A DNA stretch of 64,000 bases from Pogonophryne albipinna (lineage: Eukaryota; Chordata; Actinopteri; Perciformes; Artedidraconidae), in NCBI GenBank assembly GCA_028583405.1, contig CM053246.1, positions 10,639,712 through 10,703,711 of the forward strand, read 5' to 3'. Shown piece by piece: positions 28,881 through 43,100 of this stretch. Every line of letters begins with the position of its first letter. The stretch's first letter is position 1. The notes under the pieces were generated by a model. It was not told the origin of the DNA, searched no databases, and worked only from the letters and a program-made list of their open reading frames with translations. The position numbers and the translations under genes were made by a program.

Positions 28881-29990
28881 TTGGATGGAAACTTAACATT
28901 TCTATAAAACTAAAAGATTGAATGAAATTAATGAGGTAGCATCATAGACTGTATATATAAAGGGTAGCATACATCAAATAGTATTGATGAATATCAGATT
29001 CCCAAATGTGTAAACTAGCTGCTACTAATACAAATTGTAAACTGTAAATAAAAGGGTTTGTTGTTATGATCATATAGCCAAACTGTAGGTGATCATTGGC
29101 ACAACTGTCCGACATATACTTGTTAAATACTCTCCATTATCCATCCACGAGTACGTAGGATTACTTTTTTATAGATGCATATAATTGTTTAAAAAAAGTG
29201 TACCCATGAATAACAACTTTCAAATGCCTGTACGAACGTCCTGAATAAATAGAAATTAAATTTTTCTTTTCACAAGACATGGAGAACGATAGGTCAGTCG
29301 GGGCTGAACCTGGCTGATCACCTTAGTTATCATTTCCACATTGTTACTACCACTTGTAGACGGCTGGGGATATTGTATAGAAGTATAACCAAAAGGGAGC
29401 ATTTATTTAGGGGGGCTCTGGCTCTAAAAGTAAGAAGTCCTGTCCATTGCATTTCTACATATCGGCTAACATGCAACTCCCAGTAACACCAGACAGGAAA
29501 TAAAAAAATACAAGTATCTGAAAGTAATTTCAGTATTATGATTGTAGTTGTTAAGTTGAATGTCTATTTCCTTTTCTTAGTTGTGTCCTTGTTGATGTTG
29601 CGGTGATGCTAATGACATCTCCCTGATGGCACCCATAAACACTGAAGTGTCTGGGAATCAGACAGGGTGGATTGTGGCTGCAGGTGTTTCATCATGGAGT
29701 CAGAGGGGCCTGCACCCACCTGAGCACTAACCATGAAGGGGCCAACAACAGCCTGCAAAGTGCATCATCCAGACCTACATCACCTCTTGATAGTGAGGAG
29801 CAGACCTCCAGGGAGGTTTTATTAAACCGGTCAATGCAACATTAGATTGTATGCATTATTGAACAGTAACGAGGCATCAGTGTACCATTTATGTTCACAA
29901 ACAGTGTTTTAAAAAAAATCAGAACATCATAGAAAAGGCGCAAAGCAGAAGACAAACGACACCAGTCTGGCTTTCAGAGTTTAGAAAACG
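28881..29990. other. Intergenic spacer between pde6d and rpl36
   Basis: The two genes are on the same strand, so rpl36 ends and then pde6d begins. This ~1.1-kb spacer holds no open frame with family signatures, no RNA gene and no complete transposon that I recognise. Confidence 0.5.
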
Positions 29991-29996
29991 TTTATT
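29991..29996 (-). terminator. rpl36: rpl36 poly(A) signal AATAAA
   Basis: The complement of TTTATT gives AATAAA only about 10 bp beyond the rpl36 stop codon. This implies a 3' UTR of roughly 30-40 bases, in keeping with the very short UTRs of ribosomal protein mRNAs. Confidence 0.85.
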
Positions 29997-30006
29997 AAGT
30001 GACAGA

Positions 30007-31996
<1,990 letters not shown>

Positions 31997-32492
31997 TTCT
32001 GAAGGAGATAAGAACATTTAAAAATCAGTCACAATTGATACAACTTTTTCCAGACCCATTTAAGCAGCAACCACATGTTCAACAGTCAACAGAAGCACTT
32101 ACGGTTTATGTTTTCAGAGTTAGCATGCAGTGCTAACGTTAGCGTAACAGAACCGGGTGGACATACAGGTAAAGTTAAATTACACTTTACCTGAGAAAAT
32201 GTTTCTAAAACGCGTCTCAGTACACAATGTACCGTGTAGCTCCTATACGTGTTATGCAATGAGGTATAGAGATCGCTTTATGCACAGAATGAACACAGCT
32301 ATGGGGCTTATGAGTCACTGACAGGGATTCATTTTTTCCTATCTTTCACTTGTTCTTGTGACACAAATAATGCCTACAGATGTTAGATAAGTTCTATATG
32401 TGTCTATAGTTTCACTGTCTCCGGTGGAAAACGACGGATGGTAAAGATTATACGTGGATTTTGGCAGATAGTTGTCAACATTTAAATCTTAC

Positions 32493-32530
32493 CTGCTGTC
32501 TATGATGGCGGTCAGACCGGAAGGACTGTG
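32493..32530 (-). promoter_or_regulatory. rpl36: rpl36 non-coding exon 1 with TOP-like start
   Basis: On the reverse strand, CCTTCCGGTCTGACCGCC leads to a donor (AGCAG/GTAAG) at 32492. A start at the C near 32524 would give the 5' terminal oligopyrimidine tract expected for a ribosomal protein mRNA. Two plus-strand CCGGAAG motifs (ETS type) lie at about 32517 and 32564. The exact start is inferred. Confidence 0.6.
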
Positions 32531-32974
32531 GAACGAGAGAGGCGGGGTAATGACAGGTTTGACCCGGAAGAGACATCTGCGACAACAGAGCACTGCCCCT
32601 ATCGGTCTGGATGAGTTACTGCTGTTTAATCAGTCTTTTGCTTTATTTATTTTTCGTAGTAGTATTCGTATTAATGCTGTGATATTATATTATCAATCAA
32701 TCAATTTAGCAAAAGTCCACTGGATATCCATTGGGTACCAACCGAGCTGTAGGACCTGCCACAGTAGTTAACGACACCCTAAAGTAGCAGCTTTGAAACA
32801 ACAAGGATGTGCAGTTGTGTGCAGCATTTTTTCATGTTCTGCAAACTGCCAATGTGTCACCACGTTCTTTATAAAGCCTCACTGCACTTATGACTTCTCC
32901 GGTGATACTGCTTAACAGTTGTTTTACATGTTATTTTTCTCTCTTCCTGCAGTCCAAGTCAACATGGGGGTAAG

Positions 32975-33256
32975 TCAGGGCGATTCTCCCAGGGTCAACA
33001 TGGAAAAATACTTCACATACCTGTGACTTCCACACAAACCAGATGGTATGAGGAACATGTCCCCCAATTTAACATACATTGGAGACAATGATGTTTTAAA
33101 TGCTCCACTACAAATATTGATGGCCTGAGCCTGAATCACATTTCTCTCTGACATAGAAGCGATGCATCCATAATCTAGGACGGCCGTCACAATTGAATTT
33201 AACATAGATGTCCTGCTTGCTCGGTTTTTCTCCATTTGACAGACATTAAAGTACAT
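32975..33256 (-). pseudogene. Non-LTR retrotransposon reverse transcriptase fragment
   Basis: The reverse-strand frame reads through a stretch with VLDYGCIAS, then NVIQAQAINICSGAFKTS, a pattern typical of the C-terminal part of LINE reverse transcriptases (DYGC..Y...IQ..ALR...GAF.T). Only about 90 codons remain, with no catalytic YxDD block and no endonuclease. It is a dead 5'-truncated copy between rpl36 and lmnb2. Confidence 0.7.
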
Positions 33257-33799
33257 TATTAATGTTTTTGCACTAGTTTCTAACTTTGTTAATATACCAC
33301 CATGTTACCTTTGTTAAAATAGAACTCCAAAAAGTCTAACCACCTTAACATGTTTGAGAACTTGTCCTTATAATTTAAGGGTTACTACTTATTGCTGTTT
33401 AGCATATTATACTTGAAACATTTTTTCAATTTACATTTTTTATTTGTTTACCCAGTCTTCCTTTTTTTTCTGCAGCTTGCATTTGGCTTTTTACATTCTC
33501 TAAATTACAACCCCTGCCCCGAAAGAGATTGTCATCAGTGAAACGTTTTCAACCTCAAAAATATTAATAAAAAAGAATCGGTTGTCCCTTTCCTTTCCAA
33601 AATGTTACTTCATTAGTAATGAAAATGAGTTATCAACTGTATGGCAACTATATGCATGTTTAAATATCTATAGAATTTAGAAATGGCTCTTCATTCAAAT
33701 AAATTAAATGGTAAAATGTTGTTATTCTCGTGATACAGGCCATTTCTCTGTCAATTTCAGGTTGTGTGGTTATTATCTCCACACTGAGCTGTATATCTC

Positions 33800-34168
33800 C
33801 ATATGACATTAGTGCACAATGACAACATTTGCCCTCGGGGAAACCAAAATGAAGCGAGAATGTGTTCGTGTGAGCAATGTTGTGAGCGCGCATGCCTTCT
33901 CCCATCAGCCATTGCGAGGCAGGAAGCGTCCCTTGCTTTTGGCGCGGTCTTGAGCGGTGTCGGCCATCTTGGACTCATACCAGTGTTCCAGCCAGCAGGT
34001 TAGGTTACACTGAGAAGTGCATGAGCGCACCACTCATTGATTGACCTCCCGTCTTTGAACAAGAAGACAAACTACTTTTGCGTCCCTGTTTAACGACGAG
34101 AGCAGATACTTTTGTTTTTTATTGTTCCCGGAGTGGAAAAGAAAACTCAGGCTTTTAAAAGAACCGTC
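33800..34168 (+). promoter_or_regulatory. lmnb2: lmnb2 promoter and 5' UTR
   Basis: The stretch is CpG-richer than its surroundings. It carries an E2F-like TTTTGGCGCGG (33937-33947) and a YY1-like GCCATCTTGG (33963-33972), about 200-230 bp upstream of the ATG. A CCAAT-like GCCATTGCG is near 33908. There is no TATA box at a suitable place. These are motif matches only. 33257-33800 shows nothing else. Confidence 0.5.
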
Positions 34169-37100
34169 ATGGCGACCGCTACCCCAAGCCGTGAAGCCGG
34201 CCGCCCGGCGGCCTCCACTCCTCTCTCCCCGACAAGGATCTCCCGCTTACAGGAAAAACAAGACCTGCAGCACCTCAACGACCGGCTGGCCGTGTATATC
34301 GACCGGGTGCGCTCTCTGGAGCTGGAGAACGACCGGCTGATGTTCAAAGTGTCTGAGAAAGAGGAGGTGACTACTCGCGAGGTGAGTCCAACTAAACTGT
34401 TCTCCCATTCACAAACACCAGGCTACTCTTCACTCCATCATCCCCCACAGGCAGCCTCTCAGCAGCAGACCCCTTAACCCCTGGGAGTCTAACATGGCCA
34501 CCAAAATTGATAGAAAGTAACGTTATTTATAGTTAAAGCTGCGAACTGTCCATAACAAAAACATGTCAAGTGACTCCAATATCCTGTTCCCAGGAAAATG
34601 CACTAAATTCCTATGGGAAGGCCGTAACACTAACTTTGTTAGTGTTCATAACACACGTGTTGCCGTATTCCTAATCTGCATGAAACGTAACGGGACCGGG
34701 AAAATTGACCGGGAAAATTGAGCGGGTGGGTGGGTCTTCGCGCCATTCTATAAATATGACATCAGCCATACTTTGTTTTTACATTACCGTCACTTGGTGG
34801 CAAACGTACTTACTATACATGAATAATATACAGCATTCAAATGATCAGCAACCAGTTCAGGCAGACCGTGACTGCAGTTTGTCCCCAGTTTCCTCTATAA
34901 TATCATCAGTTATGGTGAAGATCAGAGATGTTTTTGGTAAAGAGGGTAGGGATCCACCCTTGAAGAGGCTTAGCAATCCTCAGTCAACAGATGTAATATT
35001 TACTTCTTAAAGTGTTGTTTACAATGCAGTAAGGATCAACGACAACTACTCCCTTGCTGCCGAGGGAGTATGTACAGTAAAGCCAAACTATTTACTTTGT
35101 TTTTCTAAGGTAAATAGATACTTGTTTTTGTTGGTTGTTTATTATTATTCTTGTTGTTGGTAGTTCTGCTTGCTTTTCTGGTTGTTGTTTTGTGGTGATG
35201 AAAAATAAATAAAGTTGGACAGAAGTTGTAGGTACATATGTATAATAAGTCAGAACAGCTGAGGAATCCAGTCTTTCCACCTTCACGTTAATCTGCCCCA
35301 ACAACATAACAAGAATGTGTACCAGCAAACGGCTGAAGCTTGTAAAGGCTAACGATATTTGCGCATCATTTTTTAATTATATTATTTTCACACAAATGTG
35401 GTTGGAAAACTGAAAATTGTAATGTTTAGTTTCAGTTCCTAAAGCATCATAATGGATTTCCTTAACAACGTTGCTGTCTCTGTGCTATGATTCATAGATA
35501 GGGATGTCCCGATCACCTTTTTTTGCTCCCGATCCGATTCCGATCATTTGATTTTGACAATCTGCCGATACCGATTTTTCCCGATCCGATCTTTATGCAA
35601 TGCATTAATAGAAAAAAAGCATTCAAGTTGTCCCTTAAGGTTATTTTTTTTATTTAAATGACAGTACCCAACTATCTATTCCATCCAACTTGGATATAGC
35701 TTCTTTTTTTCACAGCAGCATTGGATCAGTTCAGTTGGGCAGCATTGGATCAAAACAAAATAAAACTTATCAGTGGTCCACCACAAAATAACCATGTAAA
35801 CAAATTGAGTGCAGATAGTGCAGTAACAAAACAAAAATAACTACTGGAAAGAGGTAGCTTGACTAGCTTCACAAGTTCACATTCAGTCACAAATAATAAA
35901 ATAAAAATGTGGCTTAGTGCAGAATTCTAGCCTAAGGCAAGTTTATTTATATAGCACTTTTCAACACAAGGCAATTCAAAGTGCTTTACAAAAAATGAAA
36001 AACATTAAGAAAATGGCATTTAAAATCAGTCATTAAAGACTAACCAGTCTAGTAATAATGCAATGAACAACAGCAGCTTAACATAACATGAATAAACAAA
36101 GTATTATATTTCCATCTTACTGCTCTTACGTTGATATTGGAGATTTCAATAAATTCAATTTGAAAAAAAAACGGGAGAAAAAACAAACAATCGTATTAGA
36201 TTGGTCGTGTTGAACGTAGCTCTGTTCTTTCCACCACGCGGAACCTCCTTCTTGCAAACATTGCATCTGGCTGTTACACTGCCTTCGCTTTCAATTTTAT
36301 AATACTTCCAAACTCCTGACAATTGCTCTGTCCCGACTCCCGAGTCACCAGCTAAACGTAGCCTCTCGTTAGCTTACTGCTACTATTAGTCACTGCGCCC
36401 TGCCCACTCTGTTGCCAGATTTGAGAGAAATAAGCAACCTGGGGGGTATACTACGAAGCAGGATTTTCGCTAAGCCGGCTAAATTCAGGGAAAACTCCGG
36501 CTTTCCGGTCCTACGAAGCTGTTTCTCTTTTTAGCAGGCTAGATCTCCATGGTAACTTATGCTTAGCGGCCAGGTTAGGTTGCAGGCTAAGAGATCAACT
36601 CAGTGAAAGCACTGCCTGCTGACCAATCAGAGCTCAGTGTGCGGAGTTTAAAGCGATCAAGTCACAGGAGAAAGGAAATACAGAAAAACTGCCATTGCAG
36701 GAAAGACGGCCGGCAAAAATCACCGACTGTGTGAACGTGAAAATGAATAGAATATCACCTCCCATCTTCAGAGCAATCTGACTATTATAACATTAGCGTT
36801 AAGAAAGCTTACTTAAATATCTGCCACAACATAAGTACACTGAGTGCAGACGTCGATGTGTCCCATTATCATTCATATCACATCATGTCACATCATAATG
36901 TATCATATATCTCCTTATCTGAGTCAGCTGAGCCGTATCTGGCCGTGCAACACTTACAGTGTCACATAGCCTACTGGATGCAGAAGTATTATTTTAAGCA
37001 ACGCATTAAGTTGATGAAACACTCGAGACAAATGTAATTAAAGTCAGATCGTGTTTTAGACGGGGCAGTGATATCATAAACCTGTTAATGTACGCATTCA

Positions 37101-40100
37101 AACACTTTTTCTTTTGCCAGCTGTATTCACCTTGCAGGTGCAGCTATGTGGCTTTTATCCTGGATAAAGTGTTTAAGTCATGGATGTTTAAAGTTTAACT
37201 TCTTCATATTTGACTAGTATTAAAGTTCACTTTTCATTCAGGAAGTATGACGCTGCGCTGTCAGTGCGCTTCTCCATGTTTGTGATTGGTCGAATGCTCC
37301 AAATACCACCCCTTTCATGTGAACGCGCACCTAACTAGATACGACACGGCTGGCTTGAGCGATCCACTTGATAACCAGCGTCGTAGTACAGTTTAGCGAC
37401 AGCGCGTATGTTTTGGATTAGGCCAACCGGCTAACTCAAACATATCCAGGTTAGGTTGAACCAGCTTCGTAGTACAGACCCCAGGTCTATGAAAACAAGC
37501 CCAAAAGAAGCAACACATACATGATGTTGTGTAATTTTAAACCAAAACTAAGGCCTCAGGATGACTTTAAGACGTGAACATGGTCATTTTTGTTTTGTAA
37601 CATTAAATAAAATAATTTTTTTAAGGATTCCCGATCCCCGATCTTTTTCTCCCGATTCCGATCTTTTAAAAATCACGTGATCGGCTCCGATCCCCGATCA
37701 CGTGATCGGATCGGGACATCTCTATTCATAGATACTGTTATAAGTCATAAATCCTTTGCCTACATTTAGACAATCTTCTCTGAAATGTTACTAAAATAGC
37801 AGATTGCATACTGTTTGGTAGTTATTAGAAAGTCAGGCATCAAATTGGTTTCTCTGCAGAAGAGGTTTCATTAATGAATATTTTATAAGGTTTATTAAAT
37901 CTTCATCAAAACTGTTATAAAAGCGGATGTGGGAATGGAGATGAATTATTTGGGACATAACTTTACCTATGGCATTATTAAGCTTCATAGGCTGACAATG
38001 GCATACATCTGATCTAATGGTGTATACTATTACTGAAGTGGGGTAGTTAACACACTGCTAGATTGCACAACAACAGGGTTTATCAAACTGTGAAAAGTTT
38101 AAAAGAGGATTTTGAGTTATTCTGTTTTGTTATACATTTTGAGAAGTGTGCTTTTCTTGTAGGTTTTCTGTTGTAAAAATGTGATCATTTGCCAAAAATT
38201 CCTTCTGTTGATTAATTTGAAATAAAAGAAGAGCATAGTTATAGCCTTTAAACTATCATGCAGAGTGTAGGGGGGGTGTAGGGAATGGTAATGTTTTATA
38301 TTTATCAAAGGTGGTAAAATTCCTAAATTGCATAAAATAATTTCAGAACTGATGTTCCAACAAGCGCACGTTGATTTCACTTTACAAAAAGAAATTGCGC
38401 AAGGTTCTATAAATCTCATAATTTGTAGGCGTGTTTTAGGGCTGCACGATTTTGGGAAAAAATCTAATTGCGATTTTTCTGACAAATATAGCGATTGCGA
38501 TTCGAATTGCGATATTTGTTTTTAACCTCTTAAGCCCGAGGGTCCCCCCAGTGGACCCCCCCCACAGTTTTTTTACGAGACTATGTCTCAGGGCTTCTTA
38601 ACATTTCTGAAACTATTAATGTTCCATACCCTTTTAACGCTAAGAAACTCCGCTAACTGACAATGTGAACCATTTTTAGCTAAAAGAAACACAAGAGTAA
38701 TACCAAGCCTTTGAATTAGCATGGAGCGAAAAAATGTTAACTAATGCTAACGGCTTTGCACAGCACTCACGGTAGAAATGCCCTTATTACTTATCGTAAC
38801 TGCACAAACAAGATATACGATTTAAAGCTGAGACTCCACAGATTCCAGACATATAATATCATCACTGTATGCCCCCGAATTGCGGAGCTATCAGCCAGAA
38901 AAGAGAACGTAAACAACATCCGGTTTAAAAAATATTACAATAATTTCGTCTTACCTTTTTTGATTTGTGATCAAAAGTTGTGTTCACCGGAATAAAAACG
39001 CCGCTCAAGTAGGGCTGGGCGTTTTTTTCGGTTTTAACTATTAATTTGCATTTTTACTTTCCTACGGTTTGTGAAATGGCTGAACCGAAAAATCGCGATT
39101 TAAAAACATTTCTAGACTCCGCAGATTTGTTTTGCTTTAAGGGACTCCGTAGAGGCTTACTCTCTCACTTTCAAGAACGCGCACAAAACTCAGCCACATT
39201 GCCTGTGACTACCCGATCTGCAGCTCTGTGTACACATATATCACTTAAATTATTCAATACATCCTTTGTAGTAAAGTAAAAATTACATGTTTAATATAAA
39301 TGATTTGCTGTGGCCAATTGTTTTCATTGCATTTACAGACCCTTGTAACTCTCTGATACCACCCAATGAATGCATTGACTTGCTTGTAGAACCACGCTAC
39401 ACAAAACGGATAGCAACACCTATAAAAACTATTTAAAAAAAAGGGGCTACTGTATCGACCTATATAAAGTATATAAATATATTATTTTTTTCAAAATACC
39501 AAAAAGATCCTGCATTTTAGCCATGCCTCATTTCGCTCCATTTGCTCTTTCCATCGCTGTTTTTGCAGGGGGCTGATTCTGTGAGCTGCAGCTGACCACG
39601 CCCCCCTGCAGGAGAGGGGAGCGTGCTCTGAGATCAGCTGCTGGGCTGTCAGAAGAGGGGGACAAAAAGAGATCTCCGTCCTCCGTGTTTTATTCTTATA
39701 GAAGTAAGAAGAGAAGTAATGGGGCAGAAACCCTCCTTTTTACGCAGCGACCCAGACATAGACATCAAACGGCGACACATATTCAGTTGGCAGTTACTTT
39801 GGCATTAGGGCAGGGATATCTAGATACTTTCCAAGGTTTGACATCATGAATTGTGCTACTTTTAAAGAGATTTTTTTTTCAGTTTGATTTAAAAAAAATC
39901 TTTGCACATTAATGACAGCCAAGTGCCGTGGTGCTGTTTTTATTTTTATTTGTTTTATTCTTGAACAACTGATTTGTTCACATAGGCCTAGACTACTTGG
40001 TAATCTCATTTATTTGTATTGTGTTAATAAAGAAAATATGTATTTAAATTTTGCCTTGGTCTGGTTTGTTTAGAAAAAAACAGAAAAAAATCGAGGTTTA

Positions 40101-43100
40101 AATCGAAAATTGTCCATTAGTTAGAAAAAAATCGAGATTTTATTTTTAGGCCAAATCGCCCAGCCCTACGCTCAAGGTTAATCCAATGTCTTTGTGTCAC
40201 GTAGAAATTTTGACTGATAATTCTTCATCATATTTATGGCAATATACTGTGTATAAAATGTTGCCGTCCAGGCGTGCACTTTCAGATATGCTTTGTTCGC
40301 TTCTCTATTACGTCCGCTATGGTAATTTTTACGTTGATTTGGGAACTGCCCATCGATTCTATTGGTTCTGATGGTTAAGAAAAAGGTGTAAATCACACGA
40401 ATCGACCAATGGGTTCCAGAGATATGGTCCTGCGTAAAGTATAAAGAATGCCAGCCAGTTTAAGCACTTTACGCAGGCGGCTTCATTTATTGTTTACTAC
40501 TCACAGCAGGCATTACAGCAGGACCCAGAGCACACGGAGCACAGAGCGGACAGCAGATAACGGAATTGCAGTTTTATTGCTTATAGATTATCAGAACATT
40601 TCAAAGGGGACACAGCCCCATTGGATATTAACCTATGGATTAACTACATCATCGTTTTTATCGTTTTAATGCCATTGAAGACCAGTTTAGACCAGCCAAA
40701 GAGGAAGGTAAGCCATTAGCCTAGCGCATGCTAGTACCTAGCTCCACTTGTTTTGATGTACGTTTTTGTTGATAACGTCGCAAGTTTGTATCTTTCAGTG
40801 TTGAGGTGGGCACCGTTAGATTCTGTGTCTTTACGATCAAAAACGATGTGTTGGATGTGCAGCTAGGATAAGTAATAAGGGAGCTAGGATAAGTAATAAG
40901 GGAGGTAGGAGTGATTTTCGGTGCAGTAATAGGTTAGCATTTTTCGCTCGGGGCTAATTCAGATGCTCACTGTTAGCATTGTGTTTTTTTTGAAAAAATA
41001 AATGAAAAAGATCAGTTAAATGAGTTTTTTCCCGTTATATGGATATAAAATATTCATAGTTTATTAAATAGTAAGGTTCCTTAGACGTTGTTTCCTGCAA
41101 ATGATGCGATTTCGGTCCGTGGGGCCTATAAGTGCTATATAAATAAACTTGCCTTGCCTTGCCTAAGAGGATAACAGAGTATGTTCTTATATTTTATTTT
41201 TATTTTTTATTTTTTTCACAACAGTTGTATTTGGATGGAATGAATACATATAGTGAAAATTCAAAGTAATAAAATGATTTTTACAGTGAAAAAGTTCAAA
41301 TGGAACTGATGGTTCCCAAATTACCCAGAGGTGAGTCCGCCTGGACTTTATTTTTCTAAACCTCTCTAAAAAGGTCAAATTTAACTTGTTTTGCATCAAT
41401 CTTGATACAGGGTACTTATTATATGTTATAGTTTGGATTCCTAAAGCTTTTAGTCTACTAACCCATCATTCAAGGGTGGTTTTTACTATAAGTAATGGGT
41501 TTTTTTTAGGCGGACATTAGAATTTACATGTTTTTACTATGTTCCATCTGAATTTACTTTAAAATAAAAACATCTATATTGATTCTGACACTTCTACATC
41601 CAACTCACAGATGTAACCTTGCTTTGAGAGAAAAGATTATTAATTTACCCCTTTTAGAAGTGAAGATATAGTCTTTGTTGTGTTAGTGGCATTTTCGAGC
41701 CTGAAACCTGAAAAACAGGCTCAGGGCTTAAGAGGTTAAGCTACCCAACGGAAGTTTATTGTAAAATGCGGCCATAACTCCGCCTAGGAAGGTCGTATCA
41801 ACGTGCTCCCGTCTCTAGCAGCCCGAGCTACGAGTGAAAGAACTAAACTTACATGAAACTTCCGTGAGGTTGCTTTAAAGTCAAGCTTCAGTTTAAGATT
41901 CACCCTGTAATAGAAACATGTGATGGAGCATTACTAACCTGACTCAGATGGTTGGTTTCACCAAAGCATCTAAAGCTCCATTGGAAGCCATTTGGAAAGG
42001 GCAGGCACTTTCAGAAGCACTTGGCAGGTGATTGGATCAATCTGTCCATCACCTTCTATCATGGGCTACTTCTGATTGATTAACAATGGCTGGGACATGT
42101 GGAGCACAGCACTTCTGATTGGTGTGGATGTCTGACACACAAAAAAAAAAAAAAAAATGTTAAAAAAAATCGCAGGCTTTGCGATTTGATAATCGCATCA
42201 TTTCAAATCGCGATTTCGATTTAAAATCGATTAATCGTTCAGCCCTAGCGTGTTTATGTTTCATAATATGCACCTAGGGGCTGTGCATTTTTTTAAAATT
42301 GTCATCAGAATTTAAACTTGAAAGTCTGCAATAGTCTTGCAATAAGGACATTTTATCAGTTGCATTTAAAATTAAAAATGTTAACCTCTTTCAACTGTCT
42401 TCTTTGTAATGGTGGCTTTTGTGTTTGGTTTTTGTTAAACTTATATTTTAATTTAACAGTATACCGAAATACTTAACTTGCTTGTCTTTTATTTCAAACT
42501 GACCTAACATTTTCAAAATAAATTAACTACCGTAAGCAAATGTCTGGTGATCATGTGATCGCAGCCAAATTCTGCAGTTACAACTTCACTCTCCTCCTCA
42601 ATCAAATAAATGAACATTAGGGGTGAGCTAGATTACCATACATTACATGTCATTTATTAGACGCTTTTATCCAAAGCGACTTACATACTCAGTACTGTGG
42701 ACAATCCCCACAGGAGCAATTTGGGGTGAAGTGTCTCAGGGACACAACGACATGCTGACTGCAGTGGGACTCAAACTTGCTATCCCCTGATTCGAAGTCC
42801 AGCACTCTATTCATTGAGCCACAGCCTTCCCTAGATTTGCAAGAACAGCTACCAAAGTGGCAATATTACCTAATGTCTCCCAGTGGACACATGTATACCT
42901 TTTTCAAGTGTTAAATCTATTTGAAATAACATATTTTTTTAAATTGTCGGATAATGTTAGGATTGCCACAAAAAACGATGCTCTGTGGTTTTAACGTAAC
43001 AGCAGAGTGCCTCTCTCTCTGTTTCCCTCAAGTGTGTGCGACTGTCAGTTGATCAACAGGTTAAGGATGAGGAGAGCAAGGGGAGTTTGTCCCCTAGTTA

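Larger units (their letters stand above)
38526..41735. mobile_element. piggyBac-like element nested in the hAT element
   Basis: The ends CCTCTTAAGCCCGAGG and (complement) CCTCTTAAGCCCTGAGCC are flanked by TTAA on both sides (38522-38525, 41736-41739), the hallmark piggyBac target. The element is split by the hAT insertion at 39010-40168. It carries a possible promoter and first exon (40440-40707) but no transposase catalytic region that I recognise. Confidence 0.8.
38437..42247. mobile_element. Outer hAT element of a three-level nest
   Basis: The ends TAGGGCTGCACGATTTTGGG and (complement) TAGGGCTGAACGATTAATCG are flanked by GCGTGTTT on both sides (38429-38436, 42248-42255). The AATCGCGATT-rich subterminal sequence is characteristic of this hAT group. 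Its own non-nested sequence is only about 89 bp on the left and about 510 bp on the right, so it is non-autonomous or internally deleted. It lies in lmnb2 intron 1. Confidence 0.92.

Noticed and set aside
34112..34168. Possible 19-residue N-terminal extension of lamin B2
   Set aside because: The frame is open upstream of the ATG at 34169, but the apparent first codon at 34112 is TTG, not ATG. The conserved lamin start MATATP at 34169 is the better choice.
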